From: an uncultured Erysipelotrichaceae bacterium
Lineage (GTDB): Bacteria; Bacillota_I; Bacilli_A; Erysipelotrichales; Erysipelotrichaceae
Direction: 5' to 3'
Assembly (NCBI GenBank): GCA_902782955.1
Contig: CACZPD010000005.1
Span: 1-8,004, forward strand
DNA length: 8,004 nt
Shown here: positions 6,606 to 8,004 of the stretch, piece after piece
Position numbering within the stretch: position 1 is the first letter of the stretch
Layout of the letters: every line of letters starts with the position of its first letter
The notes under the pieces: model-generated
The model's input: only the letters and a program-made list of their open reading frames with translations
What the model was told of the DNA's origin: nothing
The model's database searches: none
Made by a program: the position numbers and the translations under genes

Positions 6606-6884
6606 ATGAATATGTATTACGTACAAGACGGCACACAGAGATGCGGACTATATGAATGCCGCAAATGCGGCACACGCTTTCTGGACGAAAGAATTGCACC
6701 GGTGCTGAACTGCCCGTACTGCGGGGAAGAATCCGTTGATATGGAGATCGGCCCGGATGATGAGATCCCGCAGTATGAAGAAACAGCGGTTCTGCTGGAA
6801 ATGATCGAGGGAGAAGAGAACGTAGAACGTTATGACGCGCTGCTTTCCCTTGCCATAACCGGCGGCAACTATGACTGGATATAA
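6606..6884 (+). CDS. Small zinc-ribbon protein of unknown function
   Basis: Acidic protein of 92 residues, not recognised as a named family. Two CxxC knuckles, Cys18/Cys21 (ECRKCG) and Cys36/Cys39 (NCPYCG), are separated by 14 residues and should bind one zinc or iron ion in a zinc-ribbon or rubredoxin-like fold. An extra Cys13 lies just ahead. The C-terminal half (about 45-92) is rich in Glu and Asp and probably helical (EETAVLLEMIEGEENVERYDALLSLAI). No signal peptide or membrane segment is seen. Two starts are possible: ATG 6606, and ATG 6612, which has AGGGG (6601-6605) at a better distance. The gene has its own promoter and terminators on both sides, so there is no operon partner to hint at its role. 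Known small zinc ribbons include RNA- or DNA-binding and protein-interaction modules, but none can be preferred here. Confidence 0.75.
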   Translation: MNMYYVQDGTQRCGLYECRKCGTRFLDERIAPVLNCPYCGEESVDMEIGPDDEIPQYEETAVLLEMIEGEENVERYDALLSLAITGGNYDWI

Positions 6885-6894
6885 GGCTGGAACG

Positions 6895-6928
6895 AAAAAA
6901 GTCCTTCCGTGTACGGAAGGATTTCTTT
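6895..6928. terminator. Bidirectional intrinsic terminator
   Basis: An 8-bp stem TCCTTCCG / CGGAAGGA (6902-6909, 6914-6921) with a TGTA loop has an A tract on the left (6895-6900) and TTTCTTTTT on the right (6922-6930). It can work in both directions, ending the zinc-ribbon gene on the plus strand and the convergent MBL gene on the minus strand, whose stop codon is at 6929-6931. Confidence 0.85.
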
Positions 6929-7768
6929 TTATACCTCTATACTGGTGCGGGGTATCTGTACAAAGCAGTGAATGTCATTCTGCTCACAGTACAGAGCCAG
7001 TTTGTAAAAAGCCACTTCAGTTTTTTCGACCAGGGGGATCATTCCCTTTACAGGTTTATCCAGACGGGAGAAGAAATTATCCCAGTGAAGCGGGATGATC
7101 AGCTGCGGTTTAACTTTTCCGGCTGTTTCCGCAAAGAACTTCCTTTCGGTCTCCGCATCTGCTTTGGCCAGACCCGCGACTCCCAGGAACAGAACATCTG
7201 CCTGAAAACCGTCTAATTGTCCTTCAATGTAATTGAAGCTCGGACGGATCAGGTATTTTTTGTTTTCTGCTTCAATATAGAAATCATAGGAACCGCCTTC
7301 CTTATAATCCCTGAGCTTTGCCGGCTGGACAAGCGGCACTGTGATTTCCTCGCCGAGATCATTGTTCAGGATCGTCGGTTTGGAATGAATGGAAGGAATC
7401 ACGGTGATCCGGAAATTGCCGACCGTGTATGTTTCGCCGCCCTTGAATTCCTTCAGTCTTGAAGCAGGCACATTGCCTCCCAGACCTACATTGACAGCCG
7501 ACCTGGAACCGTAGATCACGGCACCGGTCTGGTTCGCGGTATACGGCGCGTCCATGACATGATCATGGTGTGTATGAGAGATGAAAATCGCGCGCAGCCT
7601 GTCAATATGATGCTTTGCGATCAGTTCATCCGTTAATGCCCGGTCCGTTCCTTCACTGCCGCTGATATATACGGGCAGGGAAGGTCGTGTGAAATGACAG
7701 TCAAACAGGATCTGGTCTTTGCCGTCATCGAATAACAATGTTGTTGTGCCGAAATACGTTACTTTCAT
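6929..7768 (-). CDS. MBL-fold metal-dependent hydrolase
   Basis: Soluble metallo-beta-lactamase-fold protein of 279 residues with no convincing signal peptide, so probably cytoplasmic. It begins MKVTYFGTTTLLFDDG, as in the UlaG/YtkL-like branch. Metal-site motifs are HTHHDH at 65-70, His128 in IPSIHSKP, and His228 in IIPLHWDNFF. The usual bridging Asp of the fourth motif is not seen: the matching strand reads YLIRPSFNYIEGQ (172-184). The HWDNF ending also occurs in a hydrolase subgroup that, from memory, carries a Gly-Ser type motif there, so this may be a family trait and not a loss. The natural substrate is unknown; phosphoesters, lactones or other esters are all possible. ATG 7768 is supported by GGAGG on the minus strand (7775-7779). 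It is convergent with the zinc-ribbon gene and divergent from the GH1 gene, with no obvious metabolic link to either. Confidence 0.85.
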   Translation of the reverse strand: MKVTYFGTTTLLFDDGKDQILFDCHFTRPSLPVYISGSEGTDRALTDELIAKHHIDRLRAIFISHTHHDHVMDAPYTANQTGAVIYGSRSAVNVGLGGNVPASRLKEFKGGETYTVGNFRITVIPSIHSKPTILNNDLGEEITVPLVQPAKLRDYKEGGSYDFYIEAENKKYLIRPSFNYIEGQLDGFQADVLFLGVAGLAKADAETERKFFAETAGKVKPQLIIPLHWDNFFSRLDKPVKGMIPLVEKTEVAFYKLALYCEQNDIHCFVQIPRTSIEV

Positions 7769-7936
7769 AAATGCCTCCGGAAACTGCAGTATTTTGTTCT
7801 ATTATACAAAGAAAATGAACTGCGTTTAATCCTCTCTGATCCGGCTGCTGTGATATTTATATGAAATTACGGAAAAAGCATGCAAACAAAGAATGTTTAT
7901 CGGATAATAAAGACAGCATAACAGGAGGAAATAATA
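7769..7936. other. Divergent intergenic region between the MBL and GH1 genes
   Basis: This 168-bp stretch holds the MBL promoter at its left end. Toward GH1 there is a possible -10 GATAAT (7903-7908) without a good -35, a short inverted repeat AAACA/TGTTT (7884-7888, 7894-7898), and a strong ribosome site AGGAGG (7923-7928). No terminator-antiterminator hairpin of the LicT/BglG type was seen, and no clear cre box. Confidence 0.5.
7801..7829 (-). promoter_or_regulatory. Promoter of the MBL hydrolase gene
   Basis: On the minus strand a perfect TATAAT (7801-7806) is preceded 17 bp upstream by a weak -35-like TTAAAC (7824-7829). The predicted start gives a leader of about 25-30 nt that includes the GGAGG ribosome site. 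Confidence 0.6.
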
Positions 7937-8004
7937 ATGAGTAAATTCCCTAAGGGTTTTCTTTGGGGCGGCGCTACAGCCGCAAACCAGTTTGAAGGCG
8001 GATA
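7937..8004 (+). CDS. Glycoside hydrolase family 1, probable 6-phospho-beta-glucosidase, 5' end
   Basis: Only the first 22 codons are visible: MSKFPKGFLWGGATAANQFE then GG, running off the right edge. FPKGFLWGGATAANQ.EG is the GH1 N-terminal signature, and the GGATAANQ form is typical of 6-phospho-beta-glucosidases such as BglA and AscB. True beta-glucosidases more often read F.GTATSSYQIEG or similar. Such enzymes cleave PTS-imported aryl-beta-glucosides or cellobiose phosphate in the cytoplasm. The start at ATG 7937 is supported by AGGAGG 8 nt upstream. The catalytic glutamates and the phosphate-binding loop lie outside the window, so the phospho-specific call is inference; membership of GH1 is near certain. 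Confidence 0.85.
   Translation, partial: MSKFPKGFLWGGATAANQFEGG

Noticed and set aside
7884..7898. AAACA/TGTTT inverted repeat ahead of the GH1 gene as an operator
   Set aside because: Five-base arms in an AT-rich stretch are expected by chance; mentioned only in the intergenic entry.
1..8004. CRISPR array, insertion sequence, prophage, toxin-antitoxin or defence genes
   Set aside because: No direct-repeat arrays, transposase motifs, target duplications or relevant protein motifs were seen; the region reads as ordinary metabolic and housekeeping sequence.

Overview
The window appears to come from the chromosome of a Bacillota (Firmicutes) bacterium, probably an anaerobic gut or oral type such as a Clostridia or Erysipelotrichia member. 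This is inferred from the dense gene packing, strong AGGAG-type ribosome binding sites, moderate GC content, a CcpA-type (cre-like) operator, and a sugar-use operon built from GH2, MelB-type and GH36 proteins. No tRNA, rRNA, CRISPR array, insertion sequence or phage gene was seen.

Layout. (1) 1-539, minus strand: the first 179 codons of an RluA-type pseudouridine synthase running off the left edge. (2) 540-619: a compact divergent control region with an extended -10 for each direction, a CG-centred cre-like palindrome, and a perfect 8-bp inverted repeat abutting the tetR-type start codon. (3) 620-6518, plus strand: a tight four-gene operon made of a TetR-family regulator, a GH2 beta-galactosidase-like enzyme (ATGA overlap), a MelB-type GPH sugar:cation symporter (5-nt gap) and a GH36 alpha-galactosidase-like enzyme (3-nt gap). 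It is closed by a strong intrinsic terminator at 6525-6558. (4) 6606-6884: a small zinc-ribbon protein of unknown function with its own promoter. (5) A bidirectional terminator separates it from a convergent MBL-fold hydrolase (6929-7768, minus). (6) 7769-7936: a divergent intergenic region. (7) 7937-8004: the first 22 codons of a GH1 enzyme, probably a 6-phospho-beta-glucosidase.

How the genes work together. The symporter carries every cation- and sugar-site residue I could match to E. coli/Salmonella MelB, so it probably imports an intact galactoside with Na+, Li+ or H+. Neither glycosidase has a signal peptide, so both should act in the cytoplasm. GH36 would remove alpha-linked galactose and GH2 a beta-linked sugar, most simply beta-galactose. 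The TetR protein is probably the local regulator, acting at the inverted repeat over its own promoter. The cre-like site would add catabolite repression. The GH1 gene at the right edge points to a separate, PTS-type beta-glucoside route.

No wholly new system was found. The points most worth a second look are the layered operators at 540-619, a possibly leaderless pseudouridine synthase mRNA, the use of a TetR regulator for a glycosidase operon, a helical insert in the GH2 C-terminal region, and an MBL enzyme lacking the usual bridging aspartate.
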